From the NCBI GenBank assembly GCA_017744935.1, contig JAGIAI010000016.1, positions 1-64,000 on the forward strand: a stretch of DNA of 64,000 nucleotides, read 5' to 3'. Origin of the DNA: Variovorax sp. (GTDB lineage: Bacteria > Pseudomonadota > Gammaproteobacteria > Burkholderiales > Burkholderiaceae_C). Both the position numbers and the translations under genes were made by a program. Below are positions 14,046 through 27,059 of the stretch, one piece after another (the first letter of the stretch is position 1; every line of letters begins with the position of its first letter). The notes under the pieces were generated by a model. That model searched no databases and had not been told where the DNA came from. It saw only the letters and a list, made by a program, of their open reading frames with translations.

Positions 14046-15641
14046 TCAGCTGAAAAGCCGCCTCATCATCCCTGCAGTCGAGGCATCCAGCCCTTCCGTG
14101 TTGCTGCTCGCAATACGGGGCAGCAGGTCGTTGCAGAGCGCCTTGCCAAGCTCGACGCCCCACTGGTCGAAGCTGTTGATGCCCCAGAGCGCGCCGCTCG
14201 TGAAGACGCGGTGCTCGTACATCGCGATCAGTGCGCCGAGGCTGCGAGGCGTCAGCCTGTCGAGCAACAGCGTCGTGCTGGGGCGGTTGCCGGGAAAGGT
14301 CCGATGCCTCGCGACGACTTCCGGCGCCAGTAACTTCGCGGCCGTCGGCGCGCGCTCCGACAGGGCCTGATCGGTCCGCTTGCCGAGCATCAGGGCTTGT
14401 GCCTGCGCGAGCCCGTTGGCCAGCAGCTTGGTGTGCTGATCCTTCAGGTCATGCGTCGGATGCTTGACCAGCACGAATTCGACCGGGATCACATCGGTCC
14501 CCTGATGCAGCATCTGGAAGTAGGCATGTTGTCCGTTGGTGCCCGGCTCGCCCCACACCACCGGGCTCGTCGCGAAGGGCAAGGCGTTGCCCTCGAGATC
14601 GACACACTTGCCGTTGGACTCCATCTCCAGTTGCTGCAGGTAGGCCGGCAGCCGCTTCAACCCCTGGTGATAGGGCGCGATGCTGCGGGTCGAGAAGCCG
14701 TGGAAGTTGCGGTACCAGACGTCGATCAGTCCCAGAAGCACCGGCAGGTTCTTCGCGAGAGGCGCAGTGGCGAAGTGCATGTCCATCTCATGGGCGCCGG
14801 CCAGCAGCGCACGGAAGTTGTCAGCGCCGATGGCCAGTGCGATCGGCAGGCCGATGGCCGACCACAGCGAGTAGCGCCCGCCGACCCAGTCCCAGAAGCC
14901 GAAGGTGGTCTCGATGCCGAACTCGGCCGCCGCGGCGACGTTGGTGGTCGTCGCCACGAAGTGCTTCGCCGTGTCGGCGCCGCCATTGGCCACGAACCAG
15001 GCCTTGGCCGCGTGGGCATTGGCCATGGTCTCCTGCGTCGTAAAGGTCTTGCTCGCGATGACGAACAGCGTGTCGGCTGGATGCAGATGGCGCAGCACCG
15101 AAGCGATGTCGTGGCCGTCGACGTTGGAGACGAAGTGGAAGCGCAGCTCCGGGTGCACGAAGGCCTCCAGCGCCGGCACCACCATCTGCGGCCCGAGGTC
15201 GCTGCCGCCGATGCCGATGTTCACGATGTGGCGGATGCCGCTGGCGCGGGTGTCGCGCACCGATTCGACATAGGCGAGCATCGCGTCGAGCACGCCATGC
15301 ACGTCGTCGCTGAACGGCGCCTCCCCGCGCGGCGCGCGCAATGCGGTGTGCAGTACGGCGCGGTCTTCCGTCGTGTTGATCGCGGCGCCGGACAGCATCG
15401 CGTCACGCCGCTGTTCGAGTTCACATTCGCGTGCCAACTCAAGCAGCAGGCGCAGCGTCTGGGCATCGACGAGATTCTTCGACAGGTCGGCAAAGATGCC
15501 CGGCGCCTCGAACGAGAGGGCCTGGAAGCGCGCGGGGTGCCGGGCAAAGGCATCGCGCAGATCGAAGCTGCTGCCTTGCGACTCGTAGTGCTCGGCAAGG
15601 GCGCGCCAGGACTGGGTTTGATCGCAGCGGGGGGTGTTCAT
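14046..15641 (-). CDS. pgi: Glucose-6-phosphate isomerase
   Basis: The 531 residues match Pgi along the full length. NIGIGGSDLGP and VIASKTFTTQETMANA bind the sugar phosphate, GGRYSLWSAIGLP is the core signature, and the catalytic Glu and His occur in WGEPGTNGQHAYFQMLHQG. The enzyme interconverts fructose-6-phosphate and glucose-6-phosphate. As the last gene of the zwf-eda-edd-pyk-gapN operon it would feed fructose-6-phosphate made by the kinase at 29133 into the Entner-Doudoroff route. The start at 15641 lies 2 bp after the zwf stop, so translation is coupled. Confidence 0.95.
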   Translation of the reverse strand: MNTPRCDQTQSWRALAEHYESQGSSFDLRDAFARHPARFQALSFEAPGIFADLSKNLVDAQTLRLLLELARECELEQRRDAMLSGAAINTTEDRAVLHTALRAPRGEAPFSDDVHGVLDAMLAYVESVRDTRASGIRHIVNIGIGGSDLGPQMVVPALEAFVHPELRFHFVSNVDGHDIASVLRHLHPADTLFVIASKTFTTQETMANAHAAKAWFVANGGADTAKHFVATTTNVAAAAEFGIETTFGFWDWVGGRYSLWSAIGLPIALAIGADNFRALLAGAHEMDMHFATAPLAKNLPVLLGLIDVWYRNFHGFSTRSIAPYHQGLKRLPAYLQQLEMESNGKCVDLEGNALPFATSPVVWGEPGTNGQHAYFQMLHQGTDVIPVEFVLVKHPTHDLKDQHTKLLANGLAQAQALMLGKRTDQALSERAPTAAKLLAPEVVARHRTFPGNRPSTTLLLDRLTPRSLGALIAMYEHRVFTSGALWGINSFDQWGVELGKALCNDLLPRIASSNTEGLDASTAGMMRRLFS

Positions 15642-15643
15642 GA

Positions 15644-17107
15644 TCAGGACTCCTCGCGCCAGGCCGCGCCATCGCGCCCGACGAGTGCACTGGAGGCAGC
15701 AGGCCCCCATGAACCGGCGCCGTAGGGCCGGGGCATTTCACCGGAAGATTGCCAGCCGTCCAGGATCGGCTCGCACCATCGCCACGCGGCATCCAGTTCG
15801 TCCCTGCGCATGAAGAGCGTCAGGTTGCCGCGGATCGCGTCGAGCAGCAGGCGCTCGTAGGCCTCCATCGGCCGCTGCTTGAACTGCTCGGCAAAGTCGA
15901 GGTTCAGGCCCACCGGCCGGAGGTTCATGGTGTCGCCAGGCACCTTGGCCATCATGAACAGCTTGAGGCCCTCTTCCGGCTGGAGCTGGATCACGAGCTG
16001 GTTGCCGAGCGTCTCCTTGCCCGCCGACGGAAAGATCGAATGCGGCACGCTGCGGAAGTTGACGACGATCTCGGCCACGCGATCGGCCATCCGCTTGCCC
16101 GTGCGCAGGTAGAACGGCACGCCGGACCAGCGCCAGCTTTCGAGCTCGGCGCGGATGGCCACGTAAGTTTCCGTCGACGTGTCGGACGGGATGCCGGCTT
16201 CTTCGAGATAGCCCGGCACGGCGACACCGTTGACCGTTCCCGCTCGGTACTGGCCGCGTACGGTGCACGAGCCCACGTTGGCGCGCGTGATGGGCGCGAG
16301 CGCGCGCAGGACCTTCAGCTTCTCGTCGCGAACCGCGTCCGGGTCGATGGAAGTCGGCGGCTCCATCGCGACGATGCACAGCAACTGCAGCAGATGGTTC
16401 TGCACCATGTCGCGCAGTGCACCGGTGCGGTCGTAGAAGTCGCCCCGGGTCTCGACGCCGACCTGCTCGGCGATGGTGATCTGCACGTTGCGCACCCAGG
16501 TGCGGTTCCACAGCGGCTCCAGCAGCGCGTTGGCGAAGCGCAGCGCGAGCAGGTTCTGGACGGGTTCCTTGCCGAGATAGTGGTCGATGCGAAAGATCTG
16601 CGGCTCGGCGAAGACGCTGCCGACGTCTTCGTTGATCTTCTGCGCAGAGGCCACGTCCCGGCCGAGCGGCTTCTCCAGCACGACACGCGAGTTCGCGTCG
16701 ACCAGCCCGGCCGCCGCCAGGTTCTTGCAGATGGGGGCGAAGAAGTCCGGCGCGGTGGACAGAAAGAAGACACGCACTTCAGCCGGCGAGTTCTTCAGCG
16801 TATCGGCGAGCGTGCCGAAGTCCTGCGGCGTGTTCGCTTCCACCTTGGCGTAGTCCAGTCGCTCGGCGAAGGTCTCGAACGTCGCCTTGTCGATGTCGGC
16901 GGCGGGCACGAACCTGTCGAAGCTCGCTTCCACCTTCGCGATGAATTCGGCGCGGCTCAGGGTTTCGCGCGCCAGGCCGAGGATGCGGCCATGCGGCGGC
17001 AGGTCGCCATCGCGATGACGGAAGTACAGGGCGGGAAGCAGCTTGCGCATGGCGAGATCGCCGGTGCCGCCGAACAGGAGCAGATCGAATGAATTGACCT
17101 TGGGCAT
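15644..17107 (-). CDS. zwf: Glucose-6-phosphate 1-dehydrogenase
   Basis: The 487-residue protein has the coenzyme-binding [17 protein letters not shown] at residues 12-28 and the active-site RIDHYLGKE motif with its catalytic histidine near residue 175. It also has EKPLGRD. It oxidises glucose-6-phosphate to 6-phosphogluconolactone with NADP(+) or NAD(+). It lies between eda (19 bp) and pgi (2 bp). No classical 6-phosphogluconolactonase follows; the SMP-30 lactonase at 30085 may fill that gap. Confidence 0.95.
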   Translation of the reverse strand: MPKVNSFDLLLFGGTGDLAMRKLLPALYFRHRDGDLPPHGRILGLARETLSRAEFIAKVEASFDRFVPAADIDKATFETFAERLDYAKVEANTPQDFGTLADTLKNSPAEVRVFFLSTAPDFFAPICKNLAAAGLVDANSRVVLEKPLGRDVASAQKINEDVGSVFAEPQIFRIDHYLGKEPVQNLLALRFANALLEPLWNRTWVRNVQITIAEQVGVETRGDFYDRTGALRDMVQNHLLQLLCIVAMEPPTSIDPDAVRDEKLKVLRALAPITRANVGSCTVRGQYRAGTVNGVAVPGYLEEAGIPSDTSTETYVAIRAELESWRWSGVPFYLRTGKRMADRVAEIVVNFRSVPHSIFPSAGKETLGNQLVIQLQPEEGLKLFMMAKVPGDTMNLRPVGLNLDFAEQFKQRPMEAYERLLLDAIRGNLTLFMRRDELDAAWRWCEPILDGWQSSGEMPRPYGAGSWGPAASSALVGRDGAAWREES

Positions 17108-17126
17108 GTGGATTCCTGGTGTTTCT

Positions 17127-17755
17127 TCAGTGGGTGGGTCGCTGCAGGCCGGCGGTCTCTTGCGCGAGCGCCGTGATGCGGCGCCAGTCCCGCGCGGCGA
17201 CCGCGTTGGCCGGGGTCAGCCACGAGCCGCCGACGCAGGCCACGTTGGGCAGGCAGAGAAAGTCCGGCGCGGTGGCGGCGCTGATGCCACCCGTCGGGCA
17301 GAAATGCAGCTCCGGAAATGGACCTCCCAGCGCCTTCAGCATGCCGACGCCGCCGGCCTGTTGCGCCGGAAAGAGCTTGAGCTCTGTGAATCCCGCAGCG
17401 CGCGCGGCGATGACGTCCGATGGCGTCATCACGCCGGGCAGCAGGGGCAGTGCACTGTCCTTGGCCGCAGCGATCAGCTCCGGCGTCAACCCGGGGCTCA
17501 CGCCGAACAGGGCGCCGGCCTTGAGCGCCGCGTCGAAGTCCTTCGGTTGCGTGATGGTGCCGACACCGGTTATCGCACCCTCCACCTCGTTCGCGATGGC
17601 TTCGATGGCCTTCAGCGCCACCGGTGTCCGCAGGGTCACTTCGAGCACCCGGATGCCGCCCGCCACCAGCGCGCGCGCCAGAGGCACCGCGTCTTCGATC
17701 TGGTCGATGACGATGACCGGGATCACCGGTCCGGTGCGCATGAGGGTCAGGACGT

Positions 17756-17759
<4 letters not shown>
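17127..17759 (-). CDS. eda: KDPG aldolase
   Basis: The 210-residue product is a class I 2-keto-3-deoxy-6-phosphogluconate/4-hydroxy-2-oxoglutarate aldolase. The catalytic Glu is in VLEVTLRTP, the Schiff-base Lys in [12 protein letters not shown], and the phosphate loop is in CPTGGIS. It cleaves KDPG to pyruvate and glyceraldehyde-3-phosphate, the last step peculiar to the Entner-Doudoroff pathway. The start at 17759 overlaps the edd stop by 4 bp (ATGA). Confidence 0.94.
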
Positions 17760-19669
<1,910 letters not shown>

Positions 19670-19700
19670 CATGGTTGTCTCGAACAAAGGTGTTGCGCCT

Positions 19701-21116
19701 TCAGGCGCGTGCGATATGCAGCAGGTTGGTCGTCCCGGCCTTGCCGAAGGGCATGCCGGCTGCGATCACGACGATGTCGCCGGGCTTGGCGTAGCCTTCG
19801 TCGCGGGCCACGGCGCCGCCTGTCTCGACCATCCCCGGCACGTCGATGACGTCGTGTTCGACATGTACGGAGTGCACACCCCAGGCCAGCGCGAGCCGGC
19901 GCGCAACCGGTAGTTCGGGCGTGATGCTGACGACCGGCACCACGGGGCGCTCACGCGCCGCGCGCAGGCTCGTGTAGCCGGAACGCGTGTAGGTGACCAT
20001 GGCCGCGACCGGCACCAGGCTTGCGGTCTGACGCAGCGACGAGCAGATCGCATCGGCCACCGTCGGCTGGGGCGCGCTGTGCGATGCGTCGATCACCGTG
20101 CGGTAGTGCGGGTCGCGCTCCACCTCGGCAATGATGCGGTCCATCATCGCGACCGCTTCTCGCGGGTACTGGCCCGACGCGGATTCGGCCGACAGCATCA
20201 CCGCGTCCGCGCCGTCGTAGATGGCCGTCGCGACGTCCGACGCTTCGGCGCGCGTGGGCACCGGCGCGCTGATCATCGATTCGAGCATCTGCGTCGCGAC
20301 GATCACCGGCTTGCCGGCATCGCGGCACGCACGCACGATGCGCTTCTGGATGCGCGGCACCTGCTCGGCGGGCATCTCCACGCCCAGGTCGCCACGCGCG
20401 ACCATCACCGCGTCGGACAGCGCGACGATGGCGTCAAGGCGTTCGATGGCCGCGGGCTTCTCCAGCTTGGCAAGCACGCCCGCGCGACCCTGCACGATCT
20501 CGCGCAGCGCCTGCATGTCCTCGGGCCGCTGCACGAAGGACAGCGCGACCCAGTCGACGCCGAGTTGCAAGCCGAAGTCGAGGTCGGCACGGTCCTTGGC
20601 CGTCAGCGCCGAGATCGGCAGCAGCACCTGCGGCACGTTGACGCCCTTGCGCTCGGAAAGGACGCCGCCCGCGATGACGGTGGTGTCCGCGAAGTCCGAA
20701 CCGCAAGCCTCCACGCACAGGCGGAGCTTGCCGTCGTCGAGCAGCAGGTCGGTCCCGGCCTTGAGCGCCGCGAAGATCTCCGGATGCGGCAGCGATGCGC
20801 GCCTTGCGTTGCCCGGCGCGCTATCGAGGTCGAGGCGAAATGCGTTGCCGGCGACCAGCGTGACGGGACCATCTGCAAAGCTGCCGACCCGCAGCTTGGG
20901 CCCTTGCAAATCGAGCAGGATGGCGATCGGCCTGCCGGTCTCCTGCTCGATGCGCCGCACGATGTCGTAGCGGGCGCGGTGCTGCTCATGGCTGCCGTGG
21001 CTGAAGTTGAAGCGGAACACGTCCGCACCGGCATCGAACAGTGCGCGGATGGTTTCGGCGTCGGAGCTCGCCGGCCCGAGGGTGGCGACGATCTTGGCGT
21101 GGCGTTGGCGATGCAT
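19701..21116 (-). CDS. pyk: Pyruvate kinase
   Basis: The 471-residue product has [43 protein letters not shown] and [18 protein letters not shown], the pyruvate kinase signature. It transfers phosphate from phosphoenolpyruvate to ADP. It is the length of type II (PykA-like) enzymes and has a normal C-terminal allosteric domain. It lies 10 bp after gapN. The ATG at 21116 follows GAGGGGC, a reasonable ribosome site. Confidence 0.94.
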   Translation of the reverse strand: MHRQRHAKIVATLGPASSDAETIRALFDAGADVFRFNFSHGSHEQHRARYDIVRRIEQETGRPIAILLDLQGPKLRVGSFADGPVTLVAGNAFRLDLDSAPGNARRASLPHPEIFAALKAGTDLLLDDGKLRLCVEACGSDFADTTVIAGGVLSERKGVNVPQVLLPISALTAKDRADLDFGLQLGVDWVALSFVQRPEDMQALREIVQGRAGVLAKLEKPAAIERLDAIVALSDAVMVARGDLGVEMPAEQVPRIQKRIVRACRDAGKPVIVATQMLESMISAPVPTRAEASDVATAIYDGADAVMLSAESASGQYPREAVAMMDRIIAEVERDPHYRTVIDASHSAPQPTVADAICSSLRQTASLVPVAAMVTYTRSGYTSLRAARERPVVPVVSITPELPVARRLALAWGVHSVHVEHDVIDVPGMVETGGAVARDEGYAKPGDIVVIAAGMPFGKAGTTNLLHIARA

Positions 21117-21126
21117 GGCCCGCCCC

Positions 21127-22761
21127 TCAGAGGATGAAGCCGGTGTTGATGAAGCTGGACTGGTGGTCCTGCACGATCGCGTTGAGCAGCTTCTTGCTCG
21201 GCTCGGTCTGCTTCGCGGCCACCATCGAGCGGATCGAGAAGGCCCGCAGCGCGTCGGCCACCGACAGCGTCCCCTCGGCCGAATCCTTGCGGCCAGCAAA
21301 GGGAAACACATCCGGGCCGCGCTGGCACTGGCAGTTGATGTTGACGCGGCACACCTGGTTGACCAGCGGATCGACCAGTGCACCGATCTGGCCGGGGTCG
21401 GAGCCGAAGATGCTGACCTGCTGGCCGTGGTCCGAGGTGATGACGTAATCGAGCGCGGTCTCGATGTCGTCGAAGGGCATCACCGGCACCAGCGGGCCGA
21501 ACTGCTCCTCGCGGTAGAGCTTCATGCCTTCGGCGACCGGATACACCACCGCGGGATGGAACAGCGTCTGGCAGAACTCGCCGCCGCCCGCGTTGACGAT
21601 GCGCGCGCCCTTCGCGCGCGCATCGTCCAGCGCCTCGGTCATGTAGGCCGTGCGATGAAGTCCCGGCAGCGGCGTGATGCTGACCCCGCCCTCCCACGGC
21701 ATGCCGATCTTGAGCTTGTCGAGCTCTTCGACGAAGCGCTGCAGGAACCGATCGGCGATCGAGCGGTGCACGATCAGCATCTTGAGTGCCGTGCAGCGCT
21801 GCCCGTTGAACGACAGCGCGCCCAGCAGGCACTCCTTGACCGTGAGCTCGATGTCGGCGTCGGGCAGGATGATCGCGGCGTTCTTGGCGTCGAGCCCGAG
21901 GATCGCCCGCAGGCGGTGCGACTTCGGATGCTGCTTCTTCAGGTGGTCGGCCACCTTGCTCGAACCAATCAGCGCCAGCACGTTGACCTTGCCGGAAGCC
22001 AGCAGCCGGGGCACCACCAGCGCGCCGGGCGCGTAGATCGTGTTGATCACGCCTGCGGGAAAGGCCGAGCGGAAGGCCTCCAGCAGCGGATGAAACAGCA
22101 GCGTGCCGTACTGCGGCGGCTTGAAGACCACGGTGTTGCCCATCAGCAGCGCCGGGATCAGCGTCGCGAACGTTTCGTTCAACGGGTAGTTGTACGGGCC
22201 CATGCACAACACGACGCCGAGCGGCGTTCGCCGGATCTGTCCGATGGTGCCTTCGGCAATCTCGAAGCGCGAGCTTGCGTTGTCGAGGTCCTTGAGCGCC
22301 TGGATGGTCGCCTGGATGTACTCGACGGTGCGATCGAACTCCTTGCGCGAATCGGCGAGGCTCTTGCCGATCTCCCACATGATCAGGTTCACGATCAGCT
22401 CGCGCTGCTGCGCCATGCGGCGCACGAACTCTTGCATGCAGGCGATGCGCGCGGCAACGCCCATCGTGGGCCACTGGCCGCGGCCGTTGGCATAGGCGGC
22501 CACGGCCGCGTCGAGCGCGGCATCGCTCTCGGCCTCGCCCATCACCGGATAGCTGCCGATCTCGACCTGGCGCGGTTCGCCGGTGGCGTCGCGCGTGCAC
22601 ACCGGGGACAGCACGGTCTTGCTCGGCCCGTTCCATTCGACCAGCCGTCCGGCGACGAGCGAGTGGCGCTGGTGCACCTGTTCGGCCAGGCGGTATTCGG
22701 CGGGGATGTCTTCGAGGGCGGGAAAGTGCTGTGCGAGCTGGGCGCTGCGATCGGTGGTCAT
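21127..22761 (-). CDS. gapN: NADP-dependent non-phosphorylating glyceraldehyde-3-phosphate dehydrogenase-like protein
   Basis: The 544-residue aldehyde dehydrogenase has CMGPYNYPLNETFATLIPALLMGN and, around residue 315, FNGQRCTALK with the catalytic cysteine. These and its pyruvate-kinase neighbour match GapN-type enzymes, which oxidise glyceraldehyde-3-phosphate to 3-phosphoglycerate while making NADPH and no ATP. One oddity: the usual ELGG motif with the general-base glutamate reads ILGLDAKN, so Glu is not at its normal place. Related GapN-like proteins have LGLEAKN, which suggests a shifted acid. GAGGACTCC before the ATG supports the start. It would feed the lower half of the ED route. Confidence 0.8.
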   Translation of the reverse strand: MTTDRSAQLAQHFPALEDIPAEYRLAEQVHQRHSLVAGRLVEWNGPSKTVLSPVCTRDATGEPRQVEIGSYPVMGEAESDAALDAAVAAYANGRGQWPTMGVAARIACMQEFVRRMAQQRELIVNLIMWEIGKSLADSRKEFDRTVEYIQATIQALKDLDNASSRFEIAEGTIGQIRRTPLGVVLCMGPYNYPLNETFATLIPALLMGNTVVFKPPQYGTLLFHPLLEAFRSAFPAGVINTIYAPGALVVPRLLASGKVNVLALIGSSKVADHLKKQHPKSHRLRAILGLDAKNAAIILPDADIELTVKECLLGALSFNGQRCTALKMLIVHRSIADRFLQRFVEELDKLKIGMPWEGGVSITPLPGLHRTAYMTEALDDARAKGARIVNAGGGEFCQTLFHPAVVYPVAEGMKLYREEQFGPLVPVMPFDDIETALDYVITSDHGQQVSIFGSDPGQIGALVDPLVNQVCRVNINCQCQRGPDVFPFAGRKDSAEGTLSVADALRAFSIRSMVAAKQTEPSKKLLNAIVQDHQSSFINTGFIL

Positions 22762-22786
22762 GGAGTCCTCGTGAGGTGGGTGTGGT

Positions 22787-24001
22787 TCAGCGATCGAGCT
22801 TGAGAAACAGGTCTCGATCGGGAGCGAAGTTGGCGTACAGCGGCAGCAGGGCCCCGCCAATGGCCCGTGCATCGGCGCCGACGGCGCCTGCGAGCAGCTC
22901 GGGACGGACGATGCCTTCCCAGCTGAATCGGTCGAGTGCCCCGTTGGTTTCGGCGAGCACCGCCTCGAGCATTTCGCGGCTGAACGACCCGTCGACGATC
23001 ACGCCGTCGAGTTCCAGCAGCGCCGTTGCGCTGTGGATGGCCATGGCGATCGCCGGGGTCGCCTCCCGCATCCATTCGCGCGTGACCGGCAACCATGGCG
23101 CCTCGACCGCGCGCGCATCGGCAACGGCGCGAGTGTCGAGCCGGGCCTGCGCGTACATCTTCTCGAGCGTGAACAGGGACGCGACGCTCAGGAGCTGGCG
23201 CGGCGGTGAGCCGTCGCCGGTCACACCGAGCGACATCGATGCGAGGGCGCCGGCATTGCCCGTGGCGCCGGAGCGCAGATGGCTGTCGATCACCAAGCCT
23301 CCGCCGATGAAGGTGTCGATGAAGACATAGAGAAAGGTGCGCAGCCCGCGCCCGCGACCGGCCACCAGTTCCGCGACGCATGCTGCTGCCGTGTCCTTGA
23401 CGAGTTCGACCGGCAGAGTCGTCATGGCCGCCACCCGTGCGCGGATGTCGATGTCGTTCCATTTGGCGGCCTGCTCCGGTGCGACGCCAAGCAGCGACTG
23501 CCAGCCGCCGAGCGACAGCGGCGCCGCGATGCCGATGCCGTGCAGCAACTGCGCACGCGTGGGACCGAGCGAACGGCGCAACGCCTTCAGGCGAAGGCGG
23601 ATTTCGTCGAACAGCGTGTCGGGGTCGGGGAACTCATAGGTCAGCGAGAGGCGCTCGCGCACCTGCGCAGTGAAGTCGACCAGCAGCACATCGAGGCTGC
23701 GGCGGCCGATCTTGATGCCGATCGAGTACGCGCCTTCGGGATTGAGCGCCATCGGCACCGATGGCTGTCCGATCTTGCCGCGCACCGGCGCCCGCTTGAC
23801 CACCAGGGCATCGGCCTCCAGGCGCGAAATGATGATCTGCACGGTCTGCGCCGTGAGATTGGTCAGGCGCGCGATCTCTGCCTTCGGCAGCGCGCCATGC
23901 AGGCGGATCGCCTGCAGCACCACCCGCTCGTTGAACTGGCGCATGCCCACCTGGTTGGAGCCGCGCGGATCGATGTTTTTCGGCAAGGCTGTTGTCTCCA
24001 C
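22787..24001 (-). CDS. ROK-family transcriptional regulator (first of a divergent pair)
   Basis: The 404-residue protein starts with GTG and has an N-terminal winged helix (about 30-85: KAEIARLTNLTAQTVQIIISRLEADAL) and a ROK sugar-kinase-like domain (about 90-400: NPEGAYSIGIKIGRRSLDVLLVD, ELVKDTAAACVAELVAGRGRG, IGGGLVIDSHLRSGATGNAGALA). The zinc CxCGxxGC motif of ROK kinases and NagC/Mlc is absent. Such repressors sense a sugar or sugar phosphate. It is the promoter-proximal gene of the ED operon, 25 bp before gapN, so it probably autoregulates and controls that operon. Confidence 0.88.
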   Translation of the reverse strand: METTALPKNIDPRGSNQVGMRQFNERVVLQAIRLHGALPKAEIARLTNLTAQTVQIIISRLEADALVVKRAPVRGKIGQPSVPMALNPEGAYSIGIKIGRRSLDVLLVDFTAQVRERLSLTYEFPDPDTLFDEIRLRLKALRRSLGPTRAQLLHGIGIAAPLSLGGWQSLLGVAPEQAAKWNDIDIRARVAAMTTLPVELVKDTAAACVAELVAGRGRGLRTFLYVFIDTFIGGGLVIDSHLRSGATGNAGALASMSLGVTGDGSPPRQLLSVASLFTLEKMYAQARLDTRAVADARAVEAPWLPVTREWMREATPAIAMAIHSATALLELDGVIVDGSFSREMLEAVLAETNGALDRFSWEGIVRPELLAGAVGADARAIGGALLPLYANFAPDRDLFLKLDR

Positions 24002-24239
24002 TACGCGATCGCGATGGCGGGATTATGGGACGATTTTTTTAATAAATCAATTGCATTTAGTTAATACGAGACGGGCACTTGTCGAGGAGGCCAAGCTGAG
24101 TGAGCGACCGCCGATTCGACAGATCTTGGGGAAATCCCTGATCGCACAGATCGATGGGAAGCCTAAACTTTCTTCAACTTGAATTAATTAATTGCCCAGA
24201 ACGGCGCGAAGCCGGAAGCGGCACCCAAGGAGACATGTG
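24002..24239. promoter_or_regulatory. AT-rich divergent control region between two ROK regulator genes
   Basis: This 238-bp region is clearly more AT-rich than its surroundings. TTAATAAATCAATTGCATTT from 24039, running on to TTAA at 24064, sits 38-63 bp before the first ROK gene. AATTAATTAATT (24182-24193) is a perfect palindrome 47-58 bp before the second. Both are plausible ROK operators, since NagC/XylR-type proteins favour AT-rich inverted sites. Exact -35/-10 elements are not clear. Confidence 0.5.
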
Positions 24240-25496
24240 GTGAGACCCAGCGGCCCTGGACGGGGTACGAATTCGATCAACCTCCGGCTCTACAACGAGC
24301 GGACCCTGCTGCAGCGCCTGCGCCGCACGGGCGAGGCCTCGAAGGCCGATCTCGCGCGCTGGGCCCAGCTCACGAACACCGCCGTGGGCAGCATCGTCCA
24401 GTCCCTCGAGGAGTCCCACCTGATCGAAGCGGCCGGCCGCCGCCAGGAAGGCCAGCGCGGCCAGCCCGCCGGGCTGTACCGCATCAATCCCGAGGGCGCC
24501 TACGGCATCGGCGTGCGACTCGACCGGACGAGCATCGAGACAGTGCTGATCGACCTCGGCGGCCGCATCCTCGCCCGCGAAGCGCACGACCTGCTGCTGC
24601 CCCATCCCGACGAAGCCCTCGCGCTGGTGCGCAAGAGCGTCACCCGCGTGCTCGGCGTGCTCGAGGGCGCGCAGCGCCGCCGCCTCATGGGTGTCGGTCT
24701 GGCCCAGCCCTACAACCTCGGAAGCTGGCTGCGCGAACTCGACCTGAAGGCCGACTTCCGCGTCTGGGACGACGTCGACTTCGGCACCATGCTCTCGCAG
24801 GCGGTGGGCCACCCGGTATTCAAGGAAAACGACGGCAATGCCGCCGCGATCGCGGAGCTGTTCTTCGGCGTCGGCCGCGAGGAAAACGACTTCCTCTACG
24901 TCTTCATCGGCGCGGCGCTTGGCGCCGGCGCGGTGATCGGCGGCGAGAGCCTGCGCGGCAGCAGCGGCAACGCGGCCGACCTTGGCCTGATGCCGGTGCT
25001 GCCCAGCCGGCTGGCATCGGCCCCGCCGCTGGACCGCCGCTGGGACATCCTGCTGTCGCGCGCCTCGCTCAACGCGCTCACGCGCCATCTCCGCCACTGC
25101 GGCCTGCCGGTGCGCAACCACGATGACCTCGAAGCCCACGTCAAGTCCGGCAGCCGCGAGGTCGCCGAATGGCTCGACGACTGCGTGGATGCGCTGGTGC
25201 CTTCGCTGCGCGCATCGCTCGCGGTGCTCGACCTGCCCGCCGTCGTGATCGATTGCGACGTCGACAACGGGCTGGTCGACGAACTCATCCAGCGCGTCGA
25301 TGCAGGCCTCGGGCAGATCGCCCCCGAAGCTCGTCAGACGCCCCGGCTGCTGCGCGGAAGCTTCGGCGCCAACGCCGGTGCCGTCGGCGCGGCCAGCCTG
25401 CCCATGTTCTTCAGTTTCTCCCCGCGCGCCGACGTGCTGCGCGGACAGCCCGCCTCCGCTTTCTCCCACACCGCCAAGGAGACCTCACATGCCTGA
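24240..25496 (+). CDS. ROK-family transcriptional regulator (second of the divergent pair)
   Basis: The 418-residue product has a winged helix (about 30-75: [28 protein letters not shown]) and a ROK domain ([68 protein letters not shown]). The zinc-binding cysteines are missing. It is similar in design to the regulator at 22787 but clearly diverged, so the pair is not a recent duplication. The start is GTG 24240 (GTG 24237 is equally possible) after AAGGAGAC. It overlaps the ABC ATPase gene by 8 bp and probably governs that sugar operon. Confidence 0.88.
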   Translation: MRPSGPGRGTNSINLRLYNERTLLQRLRRTGEASKADLARWAQLTNTAVGSIVQSLEESHLIEAAGRRQEGQRGQPAGLYRINPEGAYGIGVRLDRTSIETVLIDLGGRILAREAHDLLLPHPDEALALVRKSVTRVLGVLEGAQRRRLMGVGLAQPYNLGSWLRELDLKADFRVWDDVDFGTMLSQAVGHPVFKENDGNAAAIAELFFGVGREENDFLYVFIGAALGAGAVIGGESLRGSSGNAADLGLMPVLPSRLASAPPLDRRWDILLSRASLNALTRHLRHCGLPVRNHDDLEAHVKSGSREVAEWLDDCVDALVPSLRASLAVLDLPAVVIDCDVDNGLVDELIQRVDAGLGQIAPEARQTPRLLRGSFGANAGAVGAASLPMFFSFSPRADVLRGQPASAFSHTAKETSHA

Positions 25497-27030
25497 AGGC
25501 ACACCTCACCTGCTCGAGCTGCGCAACATCTCCAAGACCTTCCCCGGCGTGAAGGCCCTGCAGAACGTGCAATTGCACGCCAACAAGGGCCTGGTGCACG
25601 CCCTGATGGGCGAGAACGGCGCCGGCAAGTCGACGCTCATGAAGATCCTCTCAGGCGCCTACATGCCCGACCCGGGCGCCGAGATCCGCATCGACGGCAA
25701 GCAGGTGACCATCGACGGCCCGCTGGCGGCCAAGGCGCTCGGCGTGTCCGTGATCTACCAGGAGCTCAGCCTCGCACCCAACCTCACCGTGGCCGAGAAC
25801 ATCTACATGGGCCGCCCGATGGTCAAGGGCGCGCTGGTCGACCGCGCGGGCATGTCCGAATCGTGCGCCGCCACGCTGCAGCGCCTCGGTGCGGACTTCG
25901 GTCCGAGCACGATCGTCGAATCGCTTTCCATCGCTCAGCGCCAACTCGTGGAAATCGCCCGCGCAGTGCACTTCGACTGCCGCATCCTCGTGATGGACGA
26001 GCCGACCACGCCACTGTCCACGCACGAGACCGATCGCCTCTTCGCACTCATCAAGCGCCTGCGCAGCGAGGGCATCGCGATCCTCTACATCAGCCATCGC
26101 ATGGACGAGATCGACGAGCTGGCCGACGAAGTCACGGTGCTGCGCGACGGCACCTACGTCGGCACGCTGAAGCGCGCGGAGCTGTCGCGCGACAAGCTCG
26201 TGAAGATGATGGTGGGCCGCGATCTCTCGGGCTTCTACCGCAAGGAGCACCAGGGCCTGCACACCGGCGGCCGCACGCTGGCGGTGCGCAACATGTCCGA
26301 CGGCCGCCGCGTGCGCGGCTGCAGCCTGGAGCTGTTCGCGGGCGAGGTGCTCGGGCTGGCCGGCCTCGTCGGCGCCGGGCGCACGGAACTGGCGCGCCTG
26401 ATCTTCGGCGCCGATGCCCGCACCAGCGGCGAAGTGCAGATCGGCAACACGCCCCTGAAGATCGAGCAGCCGCTCGACGCCATCCGCTCGGGCATCCTCT
26501 ACCTGACGGAAGACCGCAAGGGCGAAGGCCTGTTCCTCGACCTGAGCGTGCGCGACAACATCAACGTGATGGTGTGTCCGCTGGACGCCCAGAAGGGCGG
26601 CGTGATGGACGGACGCCGCGCTTTCGAGCGGGCCCGCGACGCCATCAAGCAGCTCTCGATCCGCGTGGCCTCGCCGCGCGTCAACGTCGGCTCCCTTTCG
26701 GGCGGCAACCAGCAGAAGGTGCTGTTGGCGCGCCTGCTCGAACTCAAGCCGAAGGTGCTGATCCTCGACGAACCGACACGCGGCGTCGACATCGGCGCCA
26801 AGAGCGAGATCTATCGCCTGATTGACGAACTCGCGCGCAGCGGCGTCGCTGTGCTCGTGATCTCGAGCGAACTGGCCGAAGTGGTCGGCGTCTGCGATCG
26901 CGTGATCGTGATGCGCGAAGGCCACCTTGTTGGCGAAGTCGGCGGCGACACCGGCATCGCGATCACCCAGGAAAACATCGTGGCCCTGGCCACCGGCGCC
27001 ACCACCGGCACCGTCCCGACCGTGCACTGA
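25489..27030 (+). CDS. Sugar ABC importer ATPase, tandem-domain (RbsA/FrcA-like)
   Basis: The 513 residues hold two ABC domains. Domain 1 has Walker [10 protein letters not shown] (41-49), signature LSIAQRQ and Walker [13 protein letters not shown]. Domain 2 has a degenerate Walker A ([16 protein letters not shown]), signature LSGGNQQK and Walker [17 protein letters not shown]. This pattern, with one degenerate site, is typical of ribose, fructose, xylose and related CUT2 importers. It is cotranscribed with permease, binding protein and a PfkB kinase, which favours fructose or another hexose/pentose; the exact sugar cannot be read from the ATPase. Confidence 0.92.
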   Translation: MPEGTPHLLELRNISKTFPGVKALQNVQLHANKGLVHALMGENGAGKSTLMKILSGAYMPDPGAEIRIDGKQVTIDGPLAAKALGVSVIYQELSLAPNLTVAENIYMGRPMVKGALVDRAGMSESCAATLQRLGADFGPSTIVESLSIAQRQLVEIARAVHFDCRILVMDEPTTPLSTHETDRLFALIKRLRSEGIAILYISHRMDEIDELADEVTVLRDGTYVGTLKRAELSRDKLVKMMVGRDLSGFYRKEHQGLHTGGRTLAVRNMSDGRRVRGCSLELFAGEVLGLAGLVGAGRTELARLIFGADARTSGEVQIGNTPLKIEQPLDAIRSGILYLTEDRKGEGLFLDLSVRDNINVMVCPLDAQKGGVMDGRRAFERARDAIKQLSIRVASPRVNVGSLSGGNQQKVLLARLLELKPKVLILDEPTRGVDIGAKSEIYRLIDELARSGVAVLVISSELAEVVGVCDRVIVMREGHLVGEVGGDTGIAITQENIVALATGATTGTVPTVH

Positions 27031-27059
27031 CCCTCACCCCTACGCCCCGGAGACAAACC

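Noticed and set aside
24182..24193. AATTAATTAATT as a possible integration site
   Set aside because: There is no integrase, tRNA or second copy nearby; an operator between divergent regulators is the simpler reading.
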